Of a stretch of 35,162 nucleotides of DNA, positions 24,758 through 33,332 are shown piece after piece. The DNA lies in assembly GCA_947494145.1 (NCBI GenBank), contig CANLTZ010000025.1, positions 1 to 35,162 of the forward strand, read 5' to 3'. This DNA comes from an uncultured Jannaschia sp. GTDB taxonomy: Bacteria; Pseudomonadota; Alphaproteobacteria; Rhodobacterales; Rhodobacteraceae. Position numbers and translations under genes: made by a program. Numbering within the stretch: position 1 is the stretch's first letter; the number at the start of each line of letters is the position of its first letter. The notes under the pieces are model-generated. The model was not told the origin of the DNA. It did no database searches and was given only the letters and a program-made list of their open reading frames with translations.

Positions 24758-25776
24758 TTGATCTTGTCCTTGGCCACGCCCAGATGTCTGAGCAACTCGT
24801 ACGATCGATCCAATTCGGTCAAAATAGACCAATCATCTATTTGATTCGGAAGCTGTTCAAAAGAAACCTGCTTGTCTTCTGCGTGGATGCGCGCGCGCAC
24901 GTAGTTGTAGTTGGCTTTCTCGACTTTGAACCCCCGGGTCCGGCCTTCCCGACTCCAGCTACGTAAGGTGCCTTCACCGATATCGGCGATTGCCAGCGGT
25001 TCGTCACGCCGCAGATGCGCCAGAAGAACAAGTTGGAATGCGTCCCATCTCTGGTGAAACAACGCGCGCTTATCGAGCTCCGACAAGACGATAGGGGTTG
25101 GTTTCTCGTGCGGAAGTGCAGCGATGTTGATCCGGGCCGTTTGAAAGTCGCCGTCAGAGATCGCATGAAATGTAATCGGCTTGCCTTCAACCGTGGCAAA
25201 TCGCGCGAGGGCGGCAGGGTCCGATGCCTTGGCGCTGAGATACGCCATAAGCACGCTCGGCTCCCAGAAGCGGAAGAAGAGCCAGGAGCCCTGCGCATCC
25301 CGCATTTTGACGAACTTGCGCAAGTGTCGCCACAGCGCGTCGAAGCCAGTATCGCAGCGCAAGAAGATTGCCGGGTCCTTGTGCCACAGATGCGCGGTAG
25401 AGATATCTTCGTGCAGATCTGGGCTGTGGGTGAACAAACGCCGCGTGAATTCGGCCTCCTGCGTGAGCTCGACCAAGTAGGGTGCGACACTGGCGAAGTC
25501 CTGCGCCGCCGCGCCTGCGAAAAGGCACTTGTGGCGCAACCCGCAGCGCTCGATGATATCTTCTCCGTCAGGCAACCGGGCCGCATCGAGGATGGCATAA
25601 CTAGCGGGCGTCGTTTCATTATCCTTGTCGGCGCCATCGGGGCCAAAGATACTTGTCCACAAGGCGTCGGGCACCGTTTTCAGGGGATAAGCCCCAAATT
25701 GCAGGTCCAACGGCGTGACGGCTGGGATCGTCGTAAACTCAACTGCGTTTCCCGGCGTGACACCTACTTGCACCAT
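24754..25776 (-). CDS. DUF4123 adaptor for the second VasX-like effector
   Basis: 340 residues from ATG 25776, which follows a strong GGAGGGAC site; an ATG 93 nt upstream lacks support. The DUF4123 domain spans about 57-205: SYAILDAARLPDGEDIIERC, CLFAGAAAQDFASVAPYLVE, PAIFLRCDTGFDALWRHLRK and SWLFFRFWEPSVLMAYL. The C-terminal region is specific (YNYVRARIHAEDKQVSFEQL). It overlaps the effector start by 4 nt (ATGA). It should bind the effector and load it on the T6SS spike. Confidence 0.87.
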   Translation of the reverse strand: MVQVGVTPGNAVEFTTIPAVTPLDLQFGAYPLKTVPDALWTSIFGPDGADKDNETTPASYAILDAARLPDGEDIIERCGLRHKCLFAGAAAQDFASVAPYLVELTQEAEFTRRLFTHSPDLHEDISTAHLWHKDPAIFLRCDTGFDALWRHLRKFVKMRDAQGSWLFFRFWEPSVLMAYLSAKASDPAALARFATVEGKPITFHAISDGDFQTARINIAALPHEKPTPIVLSELDKRALFHQRWDAFQLVLLAHLRRDEPLAIADIGEGTLRSWSREGRTRGFKVEKANYNYVRARIHAEDKQVSFEQLPNQIDDWSILTELDRSYELLRHLGVAKDKIK

Positions 25777-25963
25777 GTCCCTCCACGACCTCTTGGCTCT
25801 CAGCAATCTCACAGATCCCGAGGGCGGAAATTGGCATGGGGCTGCGTTGGGGATCAAGGCGCATGCCACTCAGAGGGCAAGGAAATACTTGTTGTGTGAC
25901 TTGGCCAGGACGCCGGACAAGGCCTTCTGAACAGCGGCGGGCGTTGACTGGGTATTCGCCGCA

Positions 25964-26250
25964 TTGCGAGACCCGTCGAAACCGCGTGAACCAGAGAGGC
26001 GTTTTCCGAATGAAACGTGTGTCACCACATCCGAAAATCTACCCGCCGTCCGCATTTTGGGTCATGTGGATGATGATGATTTGAAGGCGATGGCGGAACG
26101 CAAGAACCGGGCATTCGATGCAACTGACGGCACGGTCGACACACGGATCGACTTGAGCGAGATGGCGGGCCGCGACCTGGGCGCCGGCTTCGATGTCGAC
26201 GTGCTTAGTGGCAGCGCTTCAACACGGCGTCTCGATGGCCTCATGGCTAG
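25964..26250 (+). CDS. Possible SpoIIAA/STAS-like protein, partial
   Basis: A plus frame shows AVRILGHVDDDDLKAMAERK, then VDTRIDLSEMAGRDLGAGFD. The strand-helix-strand order and the IDLSEMxGxDLGA segment recall SpoIIAA-like STAS proteins, where a VDL-x-G-W-x-LGA block is usual. The C-terminal half is replaced by sequence antisense to tenA beyond 26253, and the start is uncertain. It is therefore a fragment at best. The remaining 25777-25963 shows no gene and should contain the promoter of the effector module on the minus strand. Confidence 0.3.
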
Positions 26251-26252
26251 GG

Positions 26253-26924
26253 TCAGGTCATCGGTCCTGGCCAACCTTCCCGCCTGTAGGCGCTGTCCCA
26301 GAACATCCATTCGTGCCAGGACGACCGGGCGAATGCGGCAGCCATGGCCGCACGGGTCGTTGGGTCGGTCTTGGCGCCCAAATGGTTAACCAAGTCCAAC
26401 ATGCCGTTGACCGACGTCTCGAAAGCATCGCCCGCATAGGTGTCAATCCAGGCCCGGTAGGGGTTGTCCGGTGCCGCCGCCGCATGGACCGCAATGCCGA
26501 CGCGGTGATAGATCCAGAAGCAAGGCAGCAAAGCAGTCACGCCGACTGGGAACGGGTCCACCGCCACCGAGCGGATAAGGAACGAGACATAGTGATCGCA
26601 GGCGCGGGACGGGGGCGTCGTAGCAAAGGCCTGGGGAGAGATATCGAAACGGGCCATGTAATCACCGTGCAGCTGACGTTCGACCGTGATGGCACCGTTG
26701 GCAGAGGCCGCAAGCCGCGAGATGGACTGCGCGTCGGGCGCACGGGCGGCAGCCAGGGCCAGCGCTCTGGCAAAGCCTTCAAGGTAATGCGCATCTTGCA
26801 CGATGTATTCGCGAAATATTTTGGGTGAAAGCGTGCCGTCGGCCAGCTCTGCGTTGAACGGCATCGTGGCGATAGCCGCTTGCAGATCAGCTGTTTCTGA
26901 CCAAAGGGCGTCGGTGAAGCTCAT
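26253..26924 (-). CDS. tenA: Thiaminase II / aminopyrimidine aminohydrolase
   Basis: 223 residues. TenA hydrolyses aminomethyl-pyrimidine degradation products of thiamine to HMP for salvage. The family core is seen: IVQDAHYLEGFARALALAAA (substrate-side Asp/Tyr), GVTALLPCFWIYHRVG with the catalytic Cys, DTYAGDAFETSVNGMLDLV, and SSWHEWMFWDSAYR near the end with the conserved Glu. ATG 26924 overlaps the thiD stop by 4 nt. Last gene of the thi operon. Confidence 0.93.
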   Translation of the reverse strand: MSFTDALWSETADLQAAIATMPFNAELADGTLSPKIFREYIVQDAHYLEGFARALALAAARAPDAQSISRLAASANGAITVERQLHGDYMARFDISPQAFATTPPSRACDHYVSFLIRSVAVDPFPVGVTALLPCFWIYHRVGIAVHAAAAPDNPYRAWIDTYAGDAFETSVNGMLDLVNHLGAKTDPTTRAAMAAAFARSSWHEWMFWDSAYRREGWPGPMT

Positions 26925-27727
26925 GCGGAGGTCCGTTCGATGGCGTGGAAGTGGTGCACCGGCCCGTGGCCATGCCCAACATCCAACCGGTCGGCCGCCG
27001 CGATGGCAGCGGTGATATAAGCCTTCGCCCGACGGGTGGCCTGGGCAAGCGAATAGCCTGCGCCCAAATGCGTGGCGAGTGCCGAGGACAGAGTGCATCC
27101 AGTACCGTGGGTGTTTGTCGTGGCGGTGCGCGTCGCGGGCAGCTCCACCGGGCCGTTTGCCGTTATCAGCAGGTCCGTCGCAGCGTCCCCCTTGAGATGG
27201 CCGCCCTTCATCAGCACGGAAGCGGAGCCCAAGCTGCGCAGACGTTCTCCTTGGATGCGCATGGCCGGAAGGTTGGTCGCTTCGGCGGTGCCCAGTAAGT
27301 CCGCTGCTTCGGGTAGATTGGGTGTCAGGACCGTTGCCAGGGGCAGCAGCCGGTCCCGCAGGGCTGTTACGGCGTCCTGCGCCAATAGGCGATCGCCGCC
27401 CTTGGCGACCATCACCGGATCAAGAACAAGCGGTGCCTCCAACCCCGCCAATGCGTCAGTCACAGCAGCGATGGTGGCAGCATCGCCTAGCATCCCGATT
27501 TTGACCGCATCAATACGGATATCTTCGCGAAGGGCATTGATCTGTGCAGTGATCATCGCCGGTGGGACCATTTCGACGGCGCGCACGCCGTGCGTGTTCT
27601 GTGCCGTCAACCCGGTGATCGCGGCCATCGCGTAGCCGCCATTGGCCGAAATCGCTTTGATGTCAGCCTGAATGCCCGCGCCACCGGACGGATCCGACCC
27701 GGCAATGGAGAGAATGTTCGGGGTCAT
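26921..27727 (-). CDS. thiD: Hydroxymethylpyrimidine / HMP-phosphate kinase
   Basis: 268 residues of the ribokinase-like ThiD family, phosphorylating HMP twice to HMP-PP. Diagnostic segments are LSIAGSDPSGGAGIQADIKA at the N-terminus, VLDPVMVAKGGDRLL near 120, MKGGHLKGDAATDLL, and the anion-hole/catalytic region TTNTHGTGCTLSSALATHLG. The start overlaps the thiE stop by 4 nt (ATGA) and the stop overlaps tenA likewise. It supplies one of the two substrates joined by ThiE. Confidence 0.95.
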   Translation of the reverse strand: MTPNILSIAGSDPSGGAGIQADIKAISANGGYAMAAITGLTAQNTHGVRAVEMVPPAMITAQINALREDIRIDAVKIGMLGDAATIAAVTDALAGLEAPLVLDPVMVAKGGDRLLAQDAVTALRDRLLPLATVLTPNLPEAADLLGTAEATNLPAMRIQGERLRSLGSASVLMKGGHLKGDAATDLLITANGPVELPATRTATTNTHGTGCTLSSALATHLGAGYSLAQATRRAKAYITAAIAAADRLDVGHGHGPVHHFHAIERTSA

Positions 27728-28338
27728 GTGTCGCTCCAAGCTGAAAGGATTTTGCGGGCCGCCTTCTCCGGATCGGCAGCGCGGGATATGGCGGAGACAA
27801 TGGCCAGACCGCGCGCGCCAGCCTTTTGCAAACGCGGCGTGTCCGCGGCATCGAGACCGCCAATTGCCATGCAGGGCAGGTCAGTGGCGGCAGCGACACG
27901 CGCCAGCCCATCCCAACCAATCGGCGGTGCATGGTCCGGCTTGGAGGTCGTCGCCCGGATCGGACCGACACCCAGATAGTCAACGCAACCCGGCGGGACG
28001 GTCGCGACCTGATGCTCGGCCTCGATGGACAGGCCCAGGACGACGCCCGGGCCGATCCTGGCGCGGGCGGCACGCGGGTCCCCGTCAGACTGACCGATAT
28101 GGAGCCCGAAGGCCCCGATTGTGCGCGCGATCTCTGTCCGGTCATTTATGATCACCTCGACCCCCAATGGGGCGAGCTGGCCGATCAGCGCGCGGGCCAG
28201 GTCAGCAAAGCTGGCATCGTCCAGCGTCTTGTGTCGCAGCTGGACCCAGGCGGCACCACCTCGCGCGGCCCGCTCGGCCTGGTCTGGTATGGAAAGCGGT
28301 GCGTCTCCATCGGTCACGAAGCAAAGTGACGGGATCAT
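27724..28338 (-). CDS. thiE: Thiamine-phosphate synthase
   Basis: 204 residues, a TIM barrel that couples HMP-PP with thiazole phosphate to thiamine monophosphate. Family marks are GGAAWVQLRHKTLDDASFAD, VIINDRTEIARTIGAFGLHI followed by GQSD, DYLGVGPIRATTSKPDHAPP, and PCMAIGGLDAADTPRLQKAG. ATG 28338 is chosen for its 4-nt overlap with the thiM stop; longer upstream reading lies within thiM. Central step of the operon. Confidence 0.94.
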   Translation of the reverse strand: MIPSLCFVTDGDAPLSIPDQAERAARGGAAWVQLRHKTLDDASFADLARALIGQLAPLGVEVIINDRTEIARTIGAFGLHIGQSDGDPRAARARIGPGVVLGLSIEAEHQVATVPPGCVDYLGVGPIRATTSKPDHAPPIGWDGLARVAAATDLPCMAIGGLDAADTPRLQKAGARGLAIVSAISRAADPEKAARKILSAWSDT

Positions 28339-29126
28339 GCGATGGAGATCCGGGCCGCAATATCCAACTCGGCCCCTGTCATCGCGTAGAGCGCATCGAG
28401 GAAGGCAGGCTGGAAGCTGCCCGGACCCGGCGCAATCCGGGTCGCGACTTCTCCGGCGGCGCCGTAATAGGCCAGCGCGGCGACCGTGCTTCCGAACCCC
28501 GGGCCCGCTGCGGCAAAGGCACCAACCAAGCCGGTCAGCGCGCAACCCAAGGCGGTGATGCGGGGCATGATTGGATCACCATTCAAGACCCGGGCAGCCC
28601 GGATCCCATCGGTCACGAAATCCACTGCCCCTGTAACCGCCACGACGGCACCTGACTGGGTGGCCAAGTCACGCGCTGCCCCTTCGGCAGCGTCGACGCC
28701 GTCGGTGGTATCCGCCCCCCGCCCGCGCGTGTCGGCACCGGACAAGGCAAGGATTTCGGAAGCGTTGCCGCGGATTATGGTCGGCTCAAGCTCCAGCAAC
28801 CTTGCCGCAGCCTTGCGGCGCAGGGCCGTGGCGCCAACGGCGACCGGATCCAGCACCCAAGGTATGGCCCGGTCATGCGCTGCCGTGGCCGCCAAAACCA
28901 TGCAGTCCACCCATTCGGAATCAAGCGTCCCGATATTGATCGTTACGGCCTGGGCGATCCCGGCGAACTCCGCCGCTTCGCCCCGGGCGTGGACCATCGC
29001 TGGCGATGCCCCGGCCGCCAAAAGGACGTTTGCCGTTACGTTCATTGCAACGAAATTCGTGATATTCTGCACAAGAGGTGCCGCGCTACGCATCGAGTCC
29101 AGGTATTGGGAAGGGTCGTCTTCCAT
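28335..29126 (-). CDS. thiM: Hydroxyethylthiazole kinase
   Basis: 263 residues, phosphorylating the thiazole alcohol for salvage. APLVQNITNFVAMNVTANVL near the N-terminus and GASPAM are the classic ThiM start. VLDPVAVGATALRR, IIRGNASEILALSGAD and the nucleotide/catalytic region ITALGCALTGLVGAFAAAGP follow. ATG 29126 (MEDDPSQYLDSMR) has a GGGGGAT purine run in front; an in-frame ATG at 29138 is the alternative. First gene after the riboswitch. Confidence 0.93.
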   Translation of the reverse strand: MEDDPSQYLDSMRSAAPLVQNITNFVAMNVTANVLLAAGASPAMVHARGEAAEFAGIAQAVTINIGTLDSEWVDCMVLAATAAHDRAIPWVLDPVAVGATALRRKAAARLLELEPTIIRGNASEILALSGADTRGRGADTTDGVDAAEGAARDLATQSGAVVAVTGAVDFVTDGIRAARVLNGDPIMPRITALGCALTGLVGAFAAAGPGFGSTVAALAYYGAAGEVATRIAPGPGSFQPAFLDALYAMTGAELDIAARISIA

Positions 29127-29189
29127 GGCATCCCCCATGTCTACACTGGGAAGATGCGGGCCGGGCCCTTCGAGGGGCGCTGCCACGCA

Positions 29190-29265
29190 ACTCCCTCCGC
29201 CGGTATGAGCCGGTTCAGGTTCCAAGGGTACGTCTCAACCCGGCCGATGCCGGATGCCCCCGTTG
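29190..29265 (-). promoter_or_regulatory. TPP riboswitch (THI element)
   Basis: On the minus strand the THI-box blocks appear in order: a GGGGGCATCC start, GGTTGAGACG, ACCCTTGGAACCTGAACCGG, CTCATACCGG and CGGAGGGA. These match the TPP aptamer consensus (CTGAGA, ACCCTT, GAACCTGAT-x-x-G, TAATACC-x-GCG-x-AGGGA) with small changes. It lies 64 nt before thiM and should repress the operon when thiamine pyrophosphate is plentiful. Confidence 0.92.
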
Positions 29266-29591
29266 CCTCTTTATGTTTTCACAGAGAGGGCCGGGCGTCG
29301 AGAGGAAAGCAAAACAGCACAGGTCGAGCCGTACACCATCCGATCTGAAAGTGGCGCCAACGCGGTTGGAAAGTCGAAGTGCTTGATGCCGCTTGGTTCG
29401 ATCGGTTGCGCAGGAGCTTTGCGACCGCTGCGCATCATGAAGAAGATGACTTTTCTACGTCGATGCACAGTAACCGGACGCAGTGGTTTTCGTGTGATCG
29501 GCGCCGACTGGCACAGGTGAGATCGACCCACCCATGGCAGAAGCCGCCATCTGCCGTTCACGCCTGACCGCGTGATGGCCGTGCTGGAAAC
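29266..29591. other. Intergenic stretch, no gene seen
   Basis: About 325 bp between the riboswitch and the lectin gene. No frame has convincing protein character. It must hold the promoter of the minus-strand thi operon just beyond 29265, but I could not fix -35/-10 boxes. Confidence 0.4.
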
Positions 29592-30129
29592 CTATCGGGT
29601 GATGAACTGCCAGCGGGACCGCTCAGGTGCGGTTCCGGCACAGCGCTCCAGGGTGAGGGCGCGCCACCGGTGCATTGGATTGAACGTCCGGTTCGAGACA
29701 GGACCGGCCGTCAAGCAAAGGTCCGATCCTTGAAGCCGGATTTCGCCCCCTTGCCCGACATTCCAGCGTTGCAGGTCATCCGTTGGAAAGAATGCCTCTT
29801 CTGCGCCGCAGGGGCGAAGAAGCACAGCCGATCCCGGCAACGAAGCGCGGTTCACGCCGTAGGCGGTCAGGCACAGATCGAAGGCTGGCATATGGAGCGT
29901 CCCGTCCGGGCGCGCCTCGACCAGACCGTCAGGCGCCGCGCCAGGTTTGCAATTGTGCGCATTGAGCGGGAGATCGGTGCGATATACCCCCCCGGCACCC
30001 AGCACATCGACGCAGTAGCCATCCTGCGGCCGATCCAGCCATGAGGTAGGTGGAAGCCGACTGACCCCGGGATATCGTTGCGGCCAGAAGGAAGGCCAAG
30101 CCGAACAGGCAAGGTATCAGTCGGGTCAT
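29592..30129 (-). pseudogene. Secreted ricin-type beta-trefoil protein, frameshifted
   Basis: ATG 30129 follows a GGGAGAAG site and opens a signal peptide (MTRLIPCLFGLAFLLAATIS). Near 30060 the frame is lost; in another phase the protein continues as RPQDGYCVDVLGAG, NAHNCKPGAAPDGLVEARPD, FDLCLTAYG, LRPCGAEEAFFPTDDLQRWN, GSDLCLTAG and LERCAGTAPERSRWQF. The repeated LCLTA and Q/S-x-W pattern is that of ricin-B-type lectin repeats. A single-base loss between signal and mature part explains it; a sequencing error would as well. Confidence 0.6.
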
Positions 30130-30439
30130 TTGGGTGCTTCTCCCGCGTTTGAGGTGTCGCATTGTCGTCGAAGGCCATGGCAGGAATGGCGTTGCCCAAC
30201 CTGATCACCATGGACAAACCCTTGTGGCAAAGTGGCCGGATGGCCAGACTTGGGTCGACCCAAGCACGCGACCGCCAGGCCGAAGGTTTGGCAGAAGAAA
30301 GCTAGCCGCAAGAAGAGGCCGAAGCCGAAGGGGCCAGAGCCCAAGGGGTCCGCCAAAGCCCGCGTCGATGAAGATCGGTTCACGCCAAGCCACCAGCGGG
30401 CTGGCCATGTCGACGCCCATTGGTACGTCTGATGCGACC

Positions 30440-30532
30440 GGTAGGGGCGCCATGGTCCGGTGACGCGGACGATGCCCCAGCGGTGGCGCCCGTCAGGACA
30501 AGGGCGCGGTGGGTTTCTTGGGTTTGTGCCAT
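30440..30532 (-). pseudogene. N-terminal stub of an SDR-like gene
   Basis: ATG 30532, preceded by a purine run, reads MAQTQETHRALVLTGATAG, the start of a Rossmann short-chain dehydrogenase (TGxxxGxG). The continuation does not follow the family and ends soon. No gene was identified in the rest of 30130-30616, although a Lys/Pro-rich plus frame exists that I consider chance. Confidence 0.3.
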
Positions 30533-30616
30533 CTTGGGGGGTCCCCTCGCTTGGATGGGACGGCTAGAAAGGTGGTTCGGCCGCGTCGAGGGAAAGCGGT
30601 CGGGATCCTCTAAGCG

Positions 30617-31284
30617 TCAAGGGCTTAGGGCGATCCCCTTCGCGTCCCCATTGCCCGTCATGTCTGCCAGATAGAGCGCTTTGTTGGCCCGGTCCACGGC
30701 GACGTCGTTGACGAAGGATGACGCGGTCGAGGCGGGTGCCGCAACCTCGACCACGCGCTGCAGTACCTCGGCGCGGGTATCCCAGGCCAAGACGCGCGGG
30801 CCGCCTTCACCGCGGGGGACCCCTTGGGTATTGTCGATCACCCAGAGGATGCCGGAAGTGTCGACTTGCAGGTCCAGCCGCGAATACAGACCGATGCCGT
30901 CATCACCCGGTGCGTGGGCCCAGGCTTCTGTCGGATAGGGACGGGTCGTGCCGTCGGGACGCAACTCGACCAGTTTCAGATCCGGTCCAAACGCCTGGTG
31001 CATGGTCAGGAAAACGCGGCCATCTGGGCCAACGCCGATGTTGCCCTTCCCGTCGGGAAGTTCGGCCATGATCCCCAACCCTGGCGGGCGGGTTTCAATG
31101 GGTTGCCAATCCTCAGCGACGATGGCGGGCACGGTGAGGCGCGTGGCCGGCAGAATGGGTGTTGTGCCGGTTCTCGAAAAATCTGAGCCATCAGCCTTTT
31201 GCGAAACGGTGCACCGTCAACGCGACGTCGGGACGTTTTTCGAGAGTACTGGTTCAGATTTTCCGAAAACCGCTTTGGAAACAT
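30617..31284 (-). pseudogene. Royal-jelly/Yellow-family protein, broken by a MITE
   Basis: The minus frame from about 31165 to 30617 shows IMAELPDGKGNIGVGPDGRV, FLTMHQAFGPDLKLVELRPD, DDGIGLYSRLDLQVDTSGIL, WVIDNTQG and SSFVNDVAVDRANKALYLAD. This is the beta-propeller start of MRJP/Yellow (L-dopachrome-type) proteins. An ATG at 31284 with an AGAGGAG site is separated from the body by a MITE copy (31165-31275). The C-terminal half is also gone: about 180 residues remain of a usual 350-400. Confidence 0.65.
31165..31275. repeat. MITE-like element, copy 2
   Basis: It has the same 111-nt length as copy 1 at 20862-20972 and about 80-85 percent identity by eye. The inner block GTCGGGACGTTTTTCGA and the right end CCGAAAACCGCTT are shared. 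Arms are CGGTTCTCGAAAAATCTGAG and, reverse complemented, CGGTTTTCGGAAAATCTGAA. It sits directly after the start codon of the MRJP-like gene. Confidence 0.8.
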
Positions 31285-31356
31285 GGAAATCTCCTCTGGG
31301 TGAGAACTTTGTTGTTCTGTTCGTTTAGGAGAGGCAGGGCAGGTGCCTTCCTCGGA

Positions 31357-32391
31357 TCAGTCGATCCGCAGCGAAAATTGCATCCGCTCGCAATGACTTT
31401 CGGCATAGGTCTCCACGCCGCCCAAACGTCCGGCCCATTGCGCGATCATGGCGCTGGCGCACTGATCGACGACGGCGCGGGTATGCTGGTCCACAAGCCA
31501 CCAGCTGTTTTCGAAGCCGAATTCCTGACCCAAAGGTGGGATGATTTCGGACCGCTGGTTGTCTTCCAGGGCTTGCGTGGCGGCGGCGATCAGGTCCGTG
31601 ATGTACGCCAGGTTGGCCTCGATATCGGCGCGGGTGCCGGTGCGGGCCAGGTGACCGCCGACGAAGGTGTCGAAATCGTAGGACAAGATCCGGTCGAAGG
31701 CGCCGACCCAACCGGGAATGTCAGTGGACACGGCCAGCAGGTCGAACGGTACCCAGCCGGGATAGGCCACGTCGACCAGCATCAAGGCGCTGTGGTTTGG
31801 GGCATGGATGAAGATGTTGCCGTCCGAATGGTTCGGGCCCTGGTAGTCGAGTTGCAGGACCTGTCCGTCGCCCAAGTCCAGACGATAGGTATCGTCGAAG
31901 GTAATATCCGGGGCCGGTCGCGGTTCGGCGATGTTGATGCAGTCGGTGCAGGGTCGACCGCGTTCAAGCAGTCGCGCGGTGTCGGCATGGGCGATGATCG
32001 TGGCGTCCGCGAAGCGGCCAGCCGCGCCGATGTGATCGCCATGCAGGTGCGAATAGACCAAGTGGGTCACAGGCCGCCCACCGGTCGCCTCCGCGACGGC
32101 GGCCTGCATCAATCCGTCAAGCGAGGGGGGTGCGTCCACCAGCGCCACGCCCTCGGGCCCGACCATCAACATGACCATGTAGGCGCCGTTACCGATCCAG
32201 AAGAGACCGTCTTCGATCTCTTCCAGGATGTATCCGGTTGCCGGATCTGGCGAGAGGCCGCGCGCCGTGTCGGGCACAGGGGGCGGTGCGGCGTGGCTGT
32301 GCTGAGCAAGGGACGCCGTCAGAAGTGTGGCCGCAAGGGCGGACAAGCCGACCGCCCGGGAAGCCCGCCGCCGGAGATGCGCGGGCGTCAT
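31357..32391 (-). CDS. Exported metallo-beta-lactamase-fold hydrolase
   Basis: A 344-residue protein with an N-terminal export signal (RRRASRAVGLSALAATLLTA; the Arg run hints at Tat, but the twin-Arg motif is not exact). The zinc motif is THLVYSHLHGDHIG. Further metal ligands are likely in QGPNHSDGNIF, ALMLVDVAYPGW and TFVGGHLARTG. The two Cys in GRPCTDCINI could form a disulfide. Substrate unknown; lactonase-like or quinoprotein-relay-type MBL proteins look similar. ATG 32391 overlaps the upstream MBL gene stop by 4 nt, so the pair are co-translated. Confidence 0.85.
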   Translation of the reverse strand: MTPAHLRRRASRAVGLSALAATLLTASLAQHSHAAPPPVPDTARGLSPDPATGYILEEIEDGLFWIGNGAYMVMLMVGPEGVALVDAPPSLDGLMQAAVAEATGGRPVTHLVYSHLHGDHIGAAGRFADATIIAHADTARLLERGRPCTDCINIAEPRPAPDITFDDTYRLDLGDGQVLQLDYQGPNHSDGNIFIHAPNHSALMLVDVAYPGWVPFDLLAVSTDIPGWVGAFDRILSYDFDTFVGGHLARTGTRADIEANLAYITDLIAAATQALEDNQRSEIIPPLGQEFGFENSWWLVDQHTRAVVDQCASAMIAQWAGRLGGVETYAESHCERMQFSLRID

Positions 32392-33326
32392 TGTCCGACG
32401 ACCTCCAGTTGCTCGGACACACGGCGGACGGCAAAGCCCAGCACCTCCTGCCGGGTGTTGCCCGCCACGCCCTGGTAGAACGGCCAGCCGCGTTCCAGCT
32501 GGAAGACGATGTCGTCCTCTTCCGCCGGGGTCAGCGTGCCGTCCCGCATGGCGACGCGCACAAGGTCGTCCATGGTCGAAAGGAACCGGCGTTGGTCGAC
32601 CACGGCGGAGACCCCGACGGGCGCCGGGCCGTGACCTTGGTAGAGCCGGTCATCGGCATCGAAGGTCACTTCGATCGCGTCCAACTGGTCGAGCCAATTC
32701 GCCAGGCTTTCGAAAGGGACGGCCGGGGCGCCGATGTTGATCAGATCGCCGATGAAGGCGACATCGACATCTTTCACCTTCACCATGACGGTCGACTCCG
32801 CCTCGCTGGCGTCAAGGACCGCGAATGCCAGGGTCTCATCACCGATCTCGATCATCTGGCCGTCGATCACGATCTCGGCGTCGCGCATGGCTTCTGTCAG
32901 CGCCTCTTGCGGGGCGAAGCGGTCGCCATGGCGTTCGTTGCGCATGGCGATGAAGCCGCGGGCGTCCCGCCGGATGGACTCGGCCGTGGTCTGATCCGTC
33001 ACGATGCGCGCATTTGGGAACGCCTCGCGCAGGACCGGCAGCCCGCCGTAATGGTCGGTATGGGCATGGGTCACCACGATCATGGCAACATCCTGGTCGG
33101 TCGTGGCGCGGATATGGCGGACCAGACGCTCTGCCTCGGGCAGCAACCGCTGGGCGTCGATCAGCACCACCCCCGCATTGGTTTCGAACCAATGGGAATT
33201 GGCGCTGTCCACATCGTTCACCTGGCTGGCGTAGCTGTGGACGTCCAGGGCCTGGGCCAGGCTGGCCGTGGACAGCAGAAGAATGGCCGCGCCGAGCAGA
33301 CGGCGCGTGGTTTGGAAACGGGTCAT
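32388..33326 (-). CDS. Exported metallo-beta-lactamase-fold hydrolase
   Basis: 312 residues with a Sec signal (RRLLGAAILLLSTASLAQAL). The zinc motif is MIVVTHAHTDHYGGLPVLRE, with later ligands in VAFIGDLINIG and RLYQGHGPAPVG. It is a distant paralogue of the next gene, and the two form a pair with an ATGA overlap. The substrate cannot be told. Its ribosome site (AAGGAC) lies in a hairpin that competes with a second one in the 62-nt gap after the azoreductase gene. Confidence 0.85.
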   Translation of the reverse strand: MTRFQTTRRLLGAAILLLSTASLAQALDVHSYASQVNDVDSANSHWFETNAGVVLIDAQRLLPEAERLVRHIRATTDQDVAMIVVTHAHTDHYGGLPVLREAFPNARIVTDQTTAESIRRDARGFIAMRNERHGDRFAPQEALTEAMRDAEIVIDGQMIEIGDETLAFAVLDASEAESTVMVKVKDVDVAFIGDLINIGAPAVPFESLANWLDQLDAIEVTFDADDRLYQGHGPAPVGVSAVVDQRRFLSTMDDLVRVAMRDGTLTPAEEDDIVFQLERGWPFYQGVAGNTRQEVLGFAVRRVSEQLEVVGQ

Positions 33327-33332
33327 CGTCGA

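Noticed and set aside
30232-30432. Lys/Pro-rich plus frame, DNA-binding-like tail
   Set aside because: No start signal and no family character; low-complexity GC-rich sequence explains it.
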